A stretch of 64,000 bases of DNA from Paramecium pentaurelia (taxonomy: Eukaryota; Ciliophora; Oligohymenophorea; Peniculida; Parameciidae). The notes beneath the pieces are model-generated. The model was not told the DNA's origin. It saw only the letters and a program-made list of their open reading frames with translations, and did not search any database. The stretch spans positions 65,706 through 129,705 of the forward strand of contig CAJJDO010000058.1 of the NCBI GenBank assembly GCA_905183005.1, given 5' to 3'. Below are positions 15,363 to 27,990 of the stretch, piece by piece (position 1 is the stretch's first letter; each line of letters opens with the position of its first letter). The position numbers were made by a program, and so were the translations under genes.

Positions 15363-16201
15363 ATGATTAGGAATATTATACATGAAGAAAAATTTACACA
15401 CGGCACAGACGTGATAAGTCTTTATATCATCTCATTTGATTCTAATCAAAATAAGGAAGAATTATAAAATTTAATCTAGAAGAAATAGATTTAAACAATA
15501 TTTGTTTTAGAAAATCAAGAAAAGATTTTAAACTTTTAAAATATTAATAAATCTTTAGTTGGGAAATATTAGGAAGAATAATTCAAGATACTATTTGTAA
15601 ATATTATAACTATTATAAAGAATGAAATTTATTTAACTAAAAAGAATTTAGGATTAATCCTCTCTAAAACAAATAACTAGAGTCTTTATTTTTTTGCTTC
15701 ATATATGATTCTAAGGGAGTAGAAAAATAATACATGGTTATAGTAATAAGTATTATTTTACTTGAATTTTAGAACTTTTACAATACTCTTTTGGAATAGG
15801 AATAAAAATAGTTAAAAAAGTTAATAGAGAATAATCCTTCAAAATAGAATCAAATGTTTCTAGAAACTCAAAAGATAGAAACTTGTAGTAGTTAAATAAT
15901 TAAGGCAGAAAAACCAAGAGAATGGGATTAGAATAATTTAGATCCACCAGATGATATCTCTGAATGTGACCCTATCTTTCCTAAGATATCTATAGATTCA
16001 GTTATAATCTAGGATTCTTCATAAAATAATTAGAGTATTAATACTCAATAAATTGAACAATAACAATCTCATAGTTCAAATCCCTAATTTCATTTGATAC
16101 CAGAATAAGAATAAGAATAAGAATAAACAATACTTGAATTGGCTCCATCAATTAAATTTAAATCATTATATTAAAAGTATACAATCAAATGTTTTAAATG
16201 A
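15363..16201 (+). CDS. Unrecognised protein, Q/S-rich C-terminus
   Basis: About 270 codons with one 23-nt GTA...TAG intron near 15745. The first half is Ile/Leu/Lys-rich and begins MIRNIIHEEKFTHGTDV. The second half is acidic and disordered (PREWDQNNLDPPDDISECD, later a PEQEQEQEQ run). No domain recognised. Its TGA overlaps the ATG of the next ORF by four bases (ATGA); no short intron joins the two frames, so the two may be separate genes, or one gene with a base error. Confidence 0.45.
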
Positions 16202-16855
16202 ATGTCGAAATTTATTAATATTCATTTTATTATAAAATTGAATTATTAATAAACTAAATATATATCATAAATACAACATCGGAATAAATGTAATAACAAC
16301 ATTAGACACTGAATTTCTAAGTTCTTGAGATGAATATAAATTCTTATATTAAAGCTATCCTTTTTGATTTTGATATTATAGATGAAAATAAGATCACATA
16401 AATCCTCCAGAAGAGAAATATTAAATTAGTTATTACAACATTGAAATAAGTAGAATTATAATTTATTTAATAACCGATTATTTTTGTAAATGGGATTGAT
16501 GATCATTAGACAATTATATAATATAATTCTCAGATTAATTTAGTTTAAGGGAACATTCTTTACTTATTTCATGAATATAAACTTATGATTAAATATATCA
16601 TTAGCTTACAGTTAACAAAAAACAATGCATCTGATATTCATAATTTAGATATTGTAAGAAAATATATTTTATTCTATCTAGTAAACCTAATAGTTAATAA
16701 AGGAAACTAAACTGGTAAACTATTTTAATGAACATACAAAAAAATTAATAAGTTCTTCCAATTCAACTGGACCAGGTATTTCAAATATAGAAATTATTAA
16801 TAATTTGCCTCCTCCAATTAAAATTCCAGTATTCTAAATAAAGAAATTTTAGTGA
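16198..16855 (+). CDS. Unrecognised protein ORF
   Basis: About 210 codons in a frame shifted from the preceding ORF, beginning MNVEIYQYSFYYKI and ending FQIKKFQ before TGA. A 28-nt GTAAGA...TCTAG intron near 16656 keeps the frame. Mid-part reads as alternating strands (AILFDFDIIDENKITQIL, then PIIFVNGIDDHQTII), then a Ser/Pro tail. Family not recognised. It may be the continuation of the ORF at 15363. Confidence 0.42.
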
Positions 16856-17046
16856 GTGATTTAAACAAATTCAAAATGATTCAAAATGTATCATTAAAAA
16901 TAAAAAATATGTTTAAATAATTATATATAATAATAATTATTTTTTTGGATTGTTTATTTGTTAATAAATATTGCCTGACTTATATAAAAAGATATATTAA
17001 AATTTTAATGTTATGCATATGTATATATATATATATTGATTCTGTT

Positions 17047-17582
17047 TCAAAAGATAGGTCTTTTTGACCCTCGGTGATCATAAGTATACACTGTTAAATA
17101 TTACATGTAGTCAATTATACTACCTAAAGTTCTTGGGTCTTGAATCTATAAATATAATTATTTATGTACTCCATCAAATTGCATGTTAGTATCTAAAAAC
17201 ATTTTCTCTGGGTTTTACAAGAAATCCCATAACAATTTCCTCGTCCAATACAATCTTCTTGCTCTTAAATCCCATCCATAATTAGAAAATTTCTTATTTG
17301 ATCCTAGTCTTCTTAAAAAAGCATTTCTCAAAGCTGGTCCTTGATCAAGATCACTATCTATAAAAAAATTAAACATTAATGAATACCTAAATCATGACAA
17401 CCAGCACATGCTTATCCGTACATTATCTTACCAAATTCAAGGTCACCATTTGGAATGTCTACATCGATATCATCATCATTGTGACAATGAGGAACTCTTT
17501 TGAATGTTGGTTCAACGAATCCTCTTATTTCATAGCCATTTCCACTTTCTTAATGAATTACTTTTGGTTTTCTCCAAGACAT
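17047..17582 (-). CDS. Mitochondrial cytochrome c
   Basis: Soluble electron carrier between complexes III and IV. Haem attachment is CAGCH in FGKIMYGQACAGCHDLG; then GPALRNAFLRRLGSNKKFSNY, the WTRKLLWDFLQNPEKMF helix and the axial Met in TNMQFDGIQDP. A 29-nt intron (GTATTC...TTATAG) follows the haem site. A second, 24-nt intron at 17146-17169 has no stop and a length divisible by three; removing it aligns the methionine region with other cytochromes c. Start MSWRKPK gives a longer N-terminus than animal cytochrome c, common in ciliates, and the C-terminus runs on ~20 residues past the last helix to TGA. Confidence 0.92.
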
Positions 17583-17796
17583 CTTTTAATTAATTATTAT
17601 TATTGGACAATCAAATGCTTATTTAAGATTTGAACTACTTTTATATAAATTACTCAAAAGAAACAATAAAATTTTATAATCTGTATATATATTTTAGAAT
17701 TCGAACATAAAATAATAATAAAATTACGCACTTATCTTAATCAAGTATTATTTAATCAACACACCATTTTATCTATTTGATATGAATATTTCATTG

Positions 17797-18141
17797 TCAA
17801 TCAAATAATGATTAATGTACATTACAACATATTTCCTATTCCCTTTTTCTTTATTAATTATTCTAAATATCACTACCCTTACTCCTATGATTATTTCTTA
17901 TCTATTTCAATTATTGATGATTCAATATATCTTCTTTTTAGCTATCATTGAAACTCTTTCCAACTTAATCATAAAATTTAAAATTTTTTACTTTCTTATT
18001 TTTAAACTTATTTTATGATTACTGATCTCTTTCCTAATAGGTTTATTCCTAAAGTGAAGTCTAAAATTTAAAATGTATACTCTATCCCTTATTATTATAC
18101 ACCTCTGTTCTAATTAATTTCCCCAACGCTCTGTTCTTCAT
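17797..18141 (-). CDS. Short basic ORF, possibly terminal exon of the coiled-coil gene
   Basis: About 114 codons, MKNRALGKLIRTEVYNNKG onward, Lys/Gln/Asn-rich, open to TGA at 17797. It follows the end of the coiled-coil gene within ~10 bp in another frame. It may be a small gene or a last exon joined by an intron that I could not place. No family recognised. Confidence 0.35.
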
Positions 18142-18148
18142 TAGATAA

Positions 18149-20030
18149 TCAATATTATTCAATTTTATCTTAAATCTCTGTATTCAAAGCCTCTCTATTT
18201 CTATGAATTTGAGTAAAACCAAAATCTGCATTAATAATTATTCGTATTGTTGAAGTATCAATATCAGATGGATAATATTATTAATTGATAGTTTGAATTT
18301 ATTAGTAAAAGAAATGTGTTAATAATTATATTAAAACCTATTTTATTACACCAAAATATCTTGAATCTTATAAATTTCATCATCAAAGTTAAAACTTTAA
18401 GAATTTTATTGGTTTAACTTAAGTAGAATATCTCCTTTATAATCTACATTAAATTCAATTTGATCTAAAAATTCTTTATTTTTCTATAAATTATATTATT
18501 AACTTTGGTAAACATTTTATAGTTGAGTCCTTTCAATTAATTATTATATTTTTTAATGTGCAAGCAATTATTATTATTATTATTCATTTTATTGGAAAAT
18601 TTAGCTTTAAAATCCTATTTTCATTAATTAATTGTTAATTAAGATTTTGACAATTTAGATTTAAAAAATCTAAGATTTCTTGTTAGAATTGATTTTCTAT
18701 TTAAATATTATAAAATTATTTTGTTAAATCTTTATTTTCTTTTAGTAATTGATTTAACTAATTTTCAAATTACAAAACTCTTTTTGCAATGAAATTAAAG
18801 AACTCATTCAACTAAATGTAATTCCAATTCTTTTTCAATATATTTATTATTCAAATTGATGAATAGAAATATTTTAGGTTTCATTATTTAAACTTTAATT
18901 ATGATTTGATTAATATTGTTATATTTAGGTTGCAAATTCTGCCAATTAATCATTTACTTAATCTTCAAAAATTTCATTTTTATTTTTACTTAATATTAAA
19001 TTTGATTCTTAAACTTAGAAACTACATTCATTATCATAATATTTTTATTCCTCTTCTTGAATCTAAGAATCTAAAATTCTTATTTAAGCATTTTATTTAA
19101 GAGCATCCTTAGGTTCATCTATCAGAAATTCTTGATTCAATAGACTATTTGCAAATTAATTTTCTTGTTGATTATTTTATATAATTTAATTAATTTAAAG
19201 TTCTTGAATATTAGGAAAATCATTTTGCTCAAAGAAATTCTCTTTACTTTTTATTATATTCGAAACTCTTAAAATATTATATAAATTAATACATAATCTA
19301 TGAATTCTTCAAATTATGATATGGGTTCATCTAATGGAAAAAAATCTAATTTTTCTGTTTTTATTACTGTAGATTTTGTTTATAGAGATTCAGTCTATTT
19401 TTATATTATTTCAGATTTTATTTAAGTTACCATTAAATCAGTAGATTTATTTTAGTCAAGACAATTATAATTTTCTACTTCAAACATACTCTTTTTATGA
19501 ATTGATTTTTAAATGATCAATTGATTCCTACTCCGTTCCTTATATATTTTAAGTAATATCTTTATCCATAACTATTCTCTATGCTTATATATATATGAGA
19601 TATTCTTATAAGGAAATTATCTATTATTTGATTCCAAAAAAGTTTGGATAGTTATTTCATTTAATTTAGACATATACAAAGCCATCAACTCTAATGGAAT
19701 CATATTCCTTATAATAGAACCTATCTAATAAATTGTCCTAAATTTATATTAATGAAATTACCTTTAGTACCATTTAATCTTATTTTAATTGAATATAATC
19801 TTTTTCACTATTCTCTAGTATTATCACACGTGAAAAATCGAAAGTTGCCTGTTTAAGCTAATAAGAAAATTATTATGCAATATCGATTTGTATTAAACTT
19901 ATTCAAATATTTTAATCAATTCCAAAATTTAATTCTGTCTTACTTTTTTATCTTATTCTAATCTTCTACTTAGGCTTGTTTGGTTAAATATAATTAATGT
20001 TATTTTATAAATTATATTTTTCAATTTCAT
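18149..20030 (-). CDS. Long coiled-coil protein, exon structure partly resolved
   Basis: Starts MKLKNIIYKITLII at 20030. Introns of about 41 nt (near 19860) and 37 nt (near 19740) join it to IGSIIRNMIPLELMALYMSK and on to MFEVENYNCLDQNKSTD. The body is Gln/Asn/Glu/Leu coiled coil (IQQYQSNHNQSLNNETQ, QFENQLNQLLKENKD). At least three further introns between 18250 and 19300 are needed and not all could be placed, so the stop could be 18149 or 18184. No known family seen. The start codon is 19 bp from the ATG of the divergent DHHC-like gene. Confidence 0.5.
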
Positions 20031-20049
20031 TTAGTAAAATAATTACTTT
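20031..20049. promoter_or_regulatory. 19-bp divergent promoter gap
   Basis: Only 19 bp separate the start codons of the coiled-coil and DHHC-like genes. Transcription signals must lie inside coding sequence or the true starts differ. Confidence 0.4.
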
Positions 20050-20780
20050 ATGGATTTTGAATATTTTGATAAATAAGATGATGATGATGATGATATGAAT
20101 GTTGAATTTGATGAAGAAGATATCAAATACAATATAGAAGATTCAAAGAAACCAATAGAAAAAGAATTGGATGATTCTGAAATTTCATAAATAGAATTAA
20201 AAATCAATAAGATGAAAGAGGAGGAATAATATTTTGATCAAGATTCAGATGAAGATACTAAAAAGAAATTGACCTAAGCTAAAGAGTGGAAAAGACATTT
20301 TGGAAACTATATTCCTTTAATTTTTATAAATGATGAACCAATATTTGCTATTAGTCCATAATGGATAATCAATCTATTTGTAATAATTGGACTATTTGTC
20401 ATTACATATTTCCAGTTTACAAAACCTAAACAAAAGACCATTTAATTTTGCATTACAATCATTATTAATGTATTAGAACTTTTAGGTTATATTATTGCTG
20501 CTCTTATAAATCCTGGAATAAATACTTCCCTTCAGGAGACTTATAATAAACATAATAATTGCTAGGTATTTTATATGTATTATACAAGATCTGTGAAATA
20601 GTTCATTATCGAAAAGACACTTATCATTGTGAGACTTGCAATGTATGTATAAGAGAGTTTCATCATCATAGCAATTTTTTAGGAAGATGTATTGGATAAG
20701 GTAATTTATTCTATTACTACCTCAGCATCCTATTTTTGCCTTTATTTGTAATCAATCTTATAGTATTATATGTGTTTTGA
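20050..20780 (+). CDS. DHHC palmitoyltransferase-like membrane protein lacking the catalytic Cys
   Basis: About 235 residues. Acidic N-terminus (MDFEYFDKQDDDDDD), then RHFGNYIPL, two membrane helices (IINLFVIIGLFVITYF and NVLELLGYIIAALINPG), a 23-nt intron, and a Cys-rich segment YHCETCNVCIREFHHH followed by SNFLGRCIG, then more hydrophobic helix. In active enzymes the core is DHHCPW; here the aligned residues are HHHSNF, so the Asp and the acyl-carrying Cys are gone while the zinc Cys/His frame remains. It ends soon after the third helix, shorter than usual. Probably a non-catalytic relative. Confidence 0.72.
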
Positions 20781-20810
20781 ATTACAGTAAAACAATAAAA
20801 TAATTAAAAA

Positions 20811-21539
20811 TCATTTGAGCTTCTATGATTATGGTCTAATTCTGAATCCTTGACTGGTGACTGCTCTTTGGGCACTTCCACTTCTCTTTTAACTTTTCCA
20901 TTGTACATTAGTTTAAAATGCAATTTTTAATTAAGTTTCAACTTCAATATCAAAGGCCTTTGGATTTTCTTTTGCAAATGGAGGCTTATAGATTCCAGGT
21001 TGAGATTTGGTAGATGTTAAATGATGTAAATTAGTAGCTAATTTCATGAATTCTTATTTGGCAGCTTATTCATGTCTAATTTTTTCTTCTTCTTTTTCTT
21101 ATTCAGCTTTTGAACGTAATTCTTGTAAGAAGTTTTAATTTTTGATATTCATTAACTCAAGTTACTTTTTTCTTAAGTAAAAATCATGAACATATTTGCG
21201 ATAAATATATCCTCTGAAATATCTTTGGATTGTTTATGCTTAATGAGATAGATAAATAATCTAATTGAATATGAGAACAGTTAATACATTTCTTCTATTT
21301 TTACATTCACTTAATTTCTATTTTACTGATTATCTTGCTAAATAAGCTCTACAATATTTTTGAATTGTGATTGTTGCATTTTAATTCTTTTTGTAAGATT
21401 TATGCAACACATACATTCGATAATAAGACTATATTTTAGTAGCTTATCTATTATCAATATCATAATTAGACTCCATCTATTCTACTTACTCATAATAGAG
21501 TTCTATGATATTTTGTAATAGTTTCTTTTTGTTAAACAT
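20811..21539 (-). CDS. SPATA17: SPATA17-like IQ-motif protein
   Basis: Calmodulin-binding cilium-associated protein. Three IQ-type helices are visible: ATKIQSYYRMYVLHKSYKK, TIQKYCRAYLARQS, and QTIQRYFRGYIYRKYV. A coiled EEEKIRHEQAAKQEFMK stretch and the family signature LATNLHHLTSTKSQPGIYKP with PF follow. Removing a 27-nt intron (GTATTAACTG...CAATTAG), divisible by three and free of TGA, makes the third IQ motif continuous. The C-terminal 40 residues could be read in two frames and are uncertain. Convergent with the DHHC-like gene, 30 bp apart. Confidence 0.75.
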
Positions 21540-21633
21540 ATAATTTAATATTTTATATTTTTAATTGAATTTATTCTTAATACACTTATCAATAACTTTC
21601 ATCTCATTAATTTTTAATTATAAATAATTAAAA

Positions 21634-22763
21634 ATGCTACCTAATTTAAGAAATCTGCAAAAAACAAGACCAACTGCTACAACTCCTGATATATCTTAAA
21701 AAAGGATGCTTTTATAAAAAAGTGAGCATCATGATGTTTACTCTTTAAAATCTTAAATTGAATCTTTATAAAAATAACTAGAATATGTTTAAACAAATAA
21801 ATCATTTGTAATGAAGATAACTTCTCCATCCTCATGTACATAATGTTAAAAATTTAAAGTAATTATTTTATTCATATTTTCTAGCAATAATTAGATCTTT
21901 AATAACTAAATGAAAAAATTACAAAAAAGAATTATGATCAGAAAATTGATGAATTACTAAAATAAACTCAAAAATTTTCTAATTCTAAATGCAAAACAAA
22001 TGAATTAGATACAAGATATGATGATTTACTATTTAAATTGAAATAAATTTACTAATATGAATTACTTATAACAGAAGACAATAATATAAATGTAAATAAT
22101 ATTTAGAAAATTTAATTTTCATACAAAAACTCTTAAGAATAGAATTAATAATATATTTAATAATTACTTTAATAAATTGAAGAATAAGATAAAATTATAA
22201 AAAAAGAAACCCTTTTATTAAAAAATGCAAATTTACAAATTGAATAATAAAACAATCTCATCTCAAATCTTTAAAATTAGTTAGAGAATATTAAAAAACA
22301 ATTAAAGGATCGTTAAGAAATAAATAAAAAACCTATATAAACTTTACCTAATGAACTCTCTCCAAAATAAAAAACCGACCTTCAATAAGATAAATCTCTC
22401 TTATAATAATTATTATTTTAAAATTAATCTCTTAAAGAAAAACTAATTTAATAGAATCATTAAATTGATAAGTCTGCATAAGAAAATTAAATTTAAAAAC
22501 ATTTATTGAGAATTGAAGTCTTAGAAACTGAACTTAAATTAAGTCTTCGTTGTTGTAGATGCTAAAATCTATTTGAAAAACCACGTACTTATATTCCTTG
22601 TGGACACTCCTGTTGTGAAAAGTGTTATAAATATAAATGTGATTCTTGTGATACAGAAGCTGTCTATAGGAATAGACAATTCGATGAATTAATAAGAGTA
22701 TATTATATTATAAAGGATACTAAAACATTCATTCAAGAATGTTTATTGAGATTGTAAGGTTGA
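21634..22763 (+). CDS. Coiled-coil protein with C-terminal RING-type zinc finger
   Basis: About 365 residues. N-terminal 20 residues basic, then ~280 residues of Gln/Asn/Leu coiled coil, then a compact RING: LRCCRCQNLFEKPRTYIPCG, HSCCEKCYKYKCDSCD. The Cys/His spacing (CxxC, CGHxxCxxC, CxxC) fits an E3 ubiquitin ligase RING. One 26-nt intron (GTAATT...TTCTAG) near 21860. Substrate unknown. Transcribed toward the coiled-coil gene at 22859, same strand. Confidence 0.72.
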
Positions 22764-22858
22764 TGTTGTGTATTATTTCTAATCTAAATTATATATATAT
22801 ATGAAATATTTAATTATTATTATTTATAATTATAATTTTATAATTGTTAGTTAATATT

Positions 22859-24464
22859 ATGCTAGTGTCTACAAATAATACATCAAAAAATTATATAATA
22901 GAAAACACCACAAGAAATGAGGATTAAAGAACAATTGAAAGACTAAGACTTCTTTTGAAAAATGCAATTCAGGTATACCAAATAATATATGTTAATAAAT
23001 CTAGCTTAATGATGAATTGGAAAAGAAAAATGCTTTACTCCTTTATAGAATAGAATAATAATAAAATTAATCTTAATAATCTATATAATAAGAGGATTAT
23101 AAACATAAGATTGCAAAACTTTAAAATCAACTTTCAGAAGTATAATCAGAAAATCATCATTTATAATAAAGTTTGAAAAATCTAAAATAATTAGGTATTA
23201 TATACCTAGTATGAATTTAAAGGAAATTAAAATAATTAGAAAAATTTTGAGTTGATTCTATAAGATTGTACAGTCTCTTAGATAGAGAAATAATTTTATG
23301 AATTCTTTGAAAGATCATCAGCTATTCTATAAGAACAAATGATTTTAGAATTCTAAAACATATTAGAAAAATATTAAACAAAATATTAAATAGTGGAGAT
23401 TCATAAAATTACAAGCTTAACAAATCTAGATAAAACTAAATTTATAGAATCATAATAGAAAGAGATTGATATTCTAGAGTCAAAATTAAATAATACAGAA
23501 AAAGAACTTTGTGATCTTAAACGTATATAAATTTAATAGAATTTTAGGTGTTTTAGAATCATTTTAATAATAATAGTCAATGAAATAAAGCTAATAAGAT
23601 TAGGTTCATGATTTTTTCAATTCAAACTAATTTGAAGTCTTTACTTCTAGATTAAATAATAGTTAAAGAATTGATGAATGCTTGAGTAATGATAAAAGGT
23701 GGATAGATATAGATAATAATAATTAGATTAAAACAGATGAGAGAAAACTAATCCAATATGAAAAGATCATAGATGATCAAAAATAAGAGATAGAGAATCT
23801 TCAAAATAAAGTATTAAATTTATCCAAAGTACCATTTTTAATAAATTTTAGAAAAAAAATTAATTAAAATAATAAAACTAAGAACTTTCAGCTGTTTTAT
23901 ATTAATAAGCAGAAACCTGTTAAAGAATTATATCCAATTTACAAGCAAAAGTAGAAAAATAACTTGTATAGATACAGTATTACTCTTCTATGCAATAGAT
24001 GAGATCTAAACTAAATTAAGTAAAATATCAAATTCTATTACAAAAGTAACCTTCTTAGCATAGTGTATAGAGTAGTTAATAGATAGACATAAGAAAAAAA
24101 TTCACATACCATTCTCCAAATACAAACAATTCTCCAGTTTCAATTGCTAAATTATAAACAAATAACAGATCTCTTAAGAAAGTAAGAAATTATAATAATA
24201 TTTTAAAAGCAAGACTCCTCTAATGATTAGACAACTTGGATGATCAAAACAACAGATGCATCATTAGTTAAGAAATTAGATAAAAAGGATTCTTAGTCAG
24301 AGAGTACAACTGATTAGGTTACAAAATCTACAAAATTGTCAACTCATTTATAAGAGGTTAAGAAATCTCTTGATTAGATGGCAAATGGAATTTGTTAATA
24401 AAAATTTCTAAAGGGATATTATTTTGTATAGAATAAGCCAATTTTAACTTTAGATGATTTTTGA
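22859..24464 (+). CDS. Coiled-coil protein, unknown family
   Basis: About 500 residues, beginning MLVSTNNTSKNYIIENTT and ending with NKPILTLDDF before TGA. A 32-nt intron (GTATACC...ATCTAG) lies near 22975 and another near 23190. Mostly helical heptads with a Ser/Asn-rich C-terminal third. No domain recognised. Same strand as the RING protein 95 bp upstream. Confidence 0.6.
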
Positions 24465-24524
24465 ATATTTTTAATAATACTTTTATAACATAATATTGTA
24501 AAAATATTATTTAGCAATAATATC

Positions 24525-27500
24525 TCAACACTTAAGAGCATTTAAATAATTATTCCACTCTTACTATATTTAGTTATTCTATTGAACTATCTTCTGATTT
24601 TAAATGTTTAAATACTCTTAAATAAATATTTCTAATTTTGGATGGTGTTCCAAGATTTCTCCATCTTGATTTCTAATAAATTGACCATCATAAAATTCTC
24701 CATTTTCTAATCCAATGATTCTATTTTGAAATTCAATATCTTTTATAATATCTTTAGATAAATTATTTTTTATTAGAAGAGGTTATAAAGGTTTCATTTT
24801 TTAGATTAATTCCCCAATATATTCTAGGCAGATATCTTTTGAAATATTTTAACCAACCATAAAAAAGCCTAAATTGGAGTGAGTATCCCATCCAACATAA
24901 GAAGGTATTTAAAGTTTAGTACCATTAATCAATTATTCTTTAAGTAAAATATTGACAGATTTGACTTATCTTTCAACAATATAATTATGATTTGCTGTAT
25001 ATTCATATAACTTATCTAATTATCCTTCAAATCTAAGAAATGCTTTAAGATACTATAATTGTGGTTTTTGAGGAGAGTTGAATTCTTTAACTCTATATAT
25101 AAATTTATCAATTTCAGAAAGTTTTTCATAATTAACTGTTTATATTTTTTGTTATTGTGAAGTCTTAAAGAGTTCCCTTAAGATTTTTCTGAATTATTTG
25201 ACACAAGGAATAGTATTGTGAATAAATACTTTTTGTAAAGGAACGATTTGACTTTTATATGATGCCAATTTACTTCTTAGAAATACATTTTAGGTTGAAT
25301 TGTATGATGTACATTAATATATTTCTTTTGCCACAGATGATTATATCATATTATTAGTAATACGATAGATGTTAGATTTAATACAAACAGTTCTAAATAT
25401 CTTAAAATATTCTTCCACTTCAGATTCTTCATTTCCAAAGGAATCCAAAATTGTAAATTAACAGTAACCAGGTAGACTTTGACTTACCAAATTATCACTA
25501 AAAAGATATCATAAATAAATTTACATAGGTTAGCAATTCTCATTTTGATAAATATTATTAATGTTGATTTTATTAACTACATTCTTAATATATACATATT
25601 TACTAAGTTTTCCATTACTTAATTGTTACACTATAATATCAATAGACAAATAAAATGGTATAACACATATGCATTACTCTTGAGAATACTTCAATTGATT
25701 TTCTAATTTATTTAACCATCCCTCTTCATCTAATATAGATTATTCCAACAAACTGAAACTTAAAATCTATGCTTTTTAATTAAAATCACTTGCATATCTT
25801 TATAAAGATTAAGCAAATTTAGTCTTACCACTACTATAGGTGCCTGTAATTAAAATAATTCCAATTCTATCATCCATCTATTTAGATTCATCTTGTAAAG
25901 CTAAATAATTTAATAATTTGAGATCATTTTTAACTTGTGTTAAGATAATTAATTATTTTGATTCTAAATAATCTAATAAGAATGAAGATTCTCTAATCAT
26001 GTTTCCTAATAATGGAACTTTTTGTTCTTTCTTCAAAATCATCTATCCTAATCTAGTCAATTAGAATTCTTTTGGATTATCTGTATAATCTACTTTAATC
26101 TCATTTTCTTTTAGAATATTAATCAATTTCATATACACTTAATCAACAGACTTTCCAACAAATTCTAATGCAATAGTTTTAGCCTATAAAGATGCACAAA
26201 GTATAGGTTCAGTCATAAATATCATCCAAACAGATTCCAATCCCTAAGTAAATTTAATCTTTTTCATTTAATCAAACAAAATGAAGAACCAACCCATCTC
26301 ATTAGTAAAAATTCTGATTCCATTTTCATGTAATATATATGAAGCAATTTAAATAGGTATATCTAATAAAGCATGTTTAGATGGTATAAATAATCTATTT
26401 TTATCAACTTTCTCTGAAATCTATTAACCTAATTTCTCTAATGGTAATTTCTTTTTAATTTTCTCAATATCATCAGAAAATCTAGCATCTGTGTTGATAA
26501 TTTAAAGATGAGGAATTTTACTAGTAATTATATAATAACAATTCTCTTAAAGAATGAATGAGTCAGAAAAAATGACATTCCCTAAAATAGTTCCTTTGAC
26601 TACTTAAGATGGAATACTCTTATACTCTAATCTAATTGAAAAGAATTAAGGTGTGAGTTTAAAAGATATAGGATCTTTAAAATTAATTGGTACTTCTTCA
26701 CCAAAGGAATTATAACTGGATACAGAGACAATCAGATTATCATTTAGAAATTACAACTAATAATTAGTTAATGTTGGATTCAATCTTTCTTAGCATAATT
26801 CAAATATCAATTAATTAGTCATCTTTCTATAATCTTAACATATCATTTATAAGGCAGAATAAAAACTTTCAATTAATGTTTTATAAATTTCAATTAATAA
26901 ACTTAAATAATAATTATAAAATACCATTCGTCTTTATGATATGAATGTTCAACTATTTGATATTGATATTCCTTTACAAAATGTTCGAAATCATCATGTA
27001 TTGGAATAATAACATTTTCTCTACACACTTGTTTAGTAAGAAAATATGTTCTAGAAAAACGTAAAGAAGAGTAAAGATCACTGCTTTCCATTGTTAAATG
27101 TAATGGTAATTTCTCTTATGAACTGCAATTTCCAAAAGTGACTGTTGGAATTAATTTATTATTTCGTTTAATATATTTATTGTCTTCAATTTCAAATGTG
27201 TCTAGAAATATTTCAACCATTTATTCATTTGTAACTGCTGGTCTTTTTTTAATAGGTATTTCTGATAATAATTATAAAGATCCTGAAACATGACCATTTA
27301 ATCTTTATGATATGACATTAATTAAGTTTTTCATTGAATGTTTATCATGTGGTTTATATAACTAATTTATTCTTTCAGTCATATTCACAATTTCATGTTG
27401 CATAGAAAAAAACCCATTTCCTAATAAACCATAACCTTAGATGATTGGCCATTTTTCAATATTTCTATTTTTCTCTTATGGTAACAATACACCTATTCTT

Positions 27501-27963
27501 TTTAGCCCTTACATCATTTTCACAAATTAAGCCATTTTTAATACTTCACTTTCATCTTTATTTTCATCCTCTTTTATTGTAGGGACAAATAATTTAAGAT
27601 TTGGCATTTATAATAAACAAGGTTTTAATTGTTTAAAACCTTGTTAATCACAATATGCTCTCATATGATCTTTGGTTATTATAAATATTGTTTCACTCAA
27701 AGTGTTATCCAAATATTCATTGGTTTCAATCTCAATTCCACTGTGACCAAGAAACACCCAATTCATCAATTTTGTATATTCATAATTATCTTTTGAATCT
27801 ATTCCATTTATTATTAATAAACCTACATAAATAGTATTATAATAAAATTACCATCTACATTTTCTTTAATGCATACCTTCTCTATCTTTTTTATTCTGTA
27901 AAATGAATCATATAAATGAAACTTTGAATCAGGGTTTTCTAATCTTTAAAAAAATTGAAGCAT
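24525..27963 (-). CDS. DNAAF9: DNAAF9 / Shulin, dynein arm assembly factor
   Basis: Cytoplasmic factor that packages outer dynein arms before ciliary import (established for Tetrahymena Shulin; human C20orf194). About 1100 residues. Segments seen in family order: GLLIINGIDSKDNYEYTKLM, then VKMMQGLKRIGVLLP, EKWPIIQGYGLLGNGFFSMQ, PTVTFGNCSSQEKLPLH, SLRFSRTYFLTKQ, and a central Walker-A-like loop GIILITGTYSSGKTKFAQ. The C-terminal part includes YVGWDTHSNLGFFMVG and ends near KCSTOP at 24525. Start ATG 27963 (MLQFFQRLENPDSKFHLYD) is 27 bp from the stop of the EF-hand gene. An intron near 27860 is required. Identification rests on several separated blocks, so I am fairly sure. Confidence 0.82.
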
Positions 27964-27990
27964 TAAAATAATAAATATATATATATATAA
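27964..27990. promoter_or_regulatory. 27-bp intergenic spacer with (TA)n
   Basis: Complete gap between the TGA of the EF-hand gene and the ATG of DNAAF9, same strand. It contains an uninterrupted TATATATATATA, like the spacer at 2426-2451. Confidence 0.5.

Noticed and set aside
16060..16100. tRNA-like T-loop (agttcaaatccc)
   Set aside because: Flanks do not pair as a T-stem, no acceptor or anticodon arm fits, and it lies inside an ORF.
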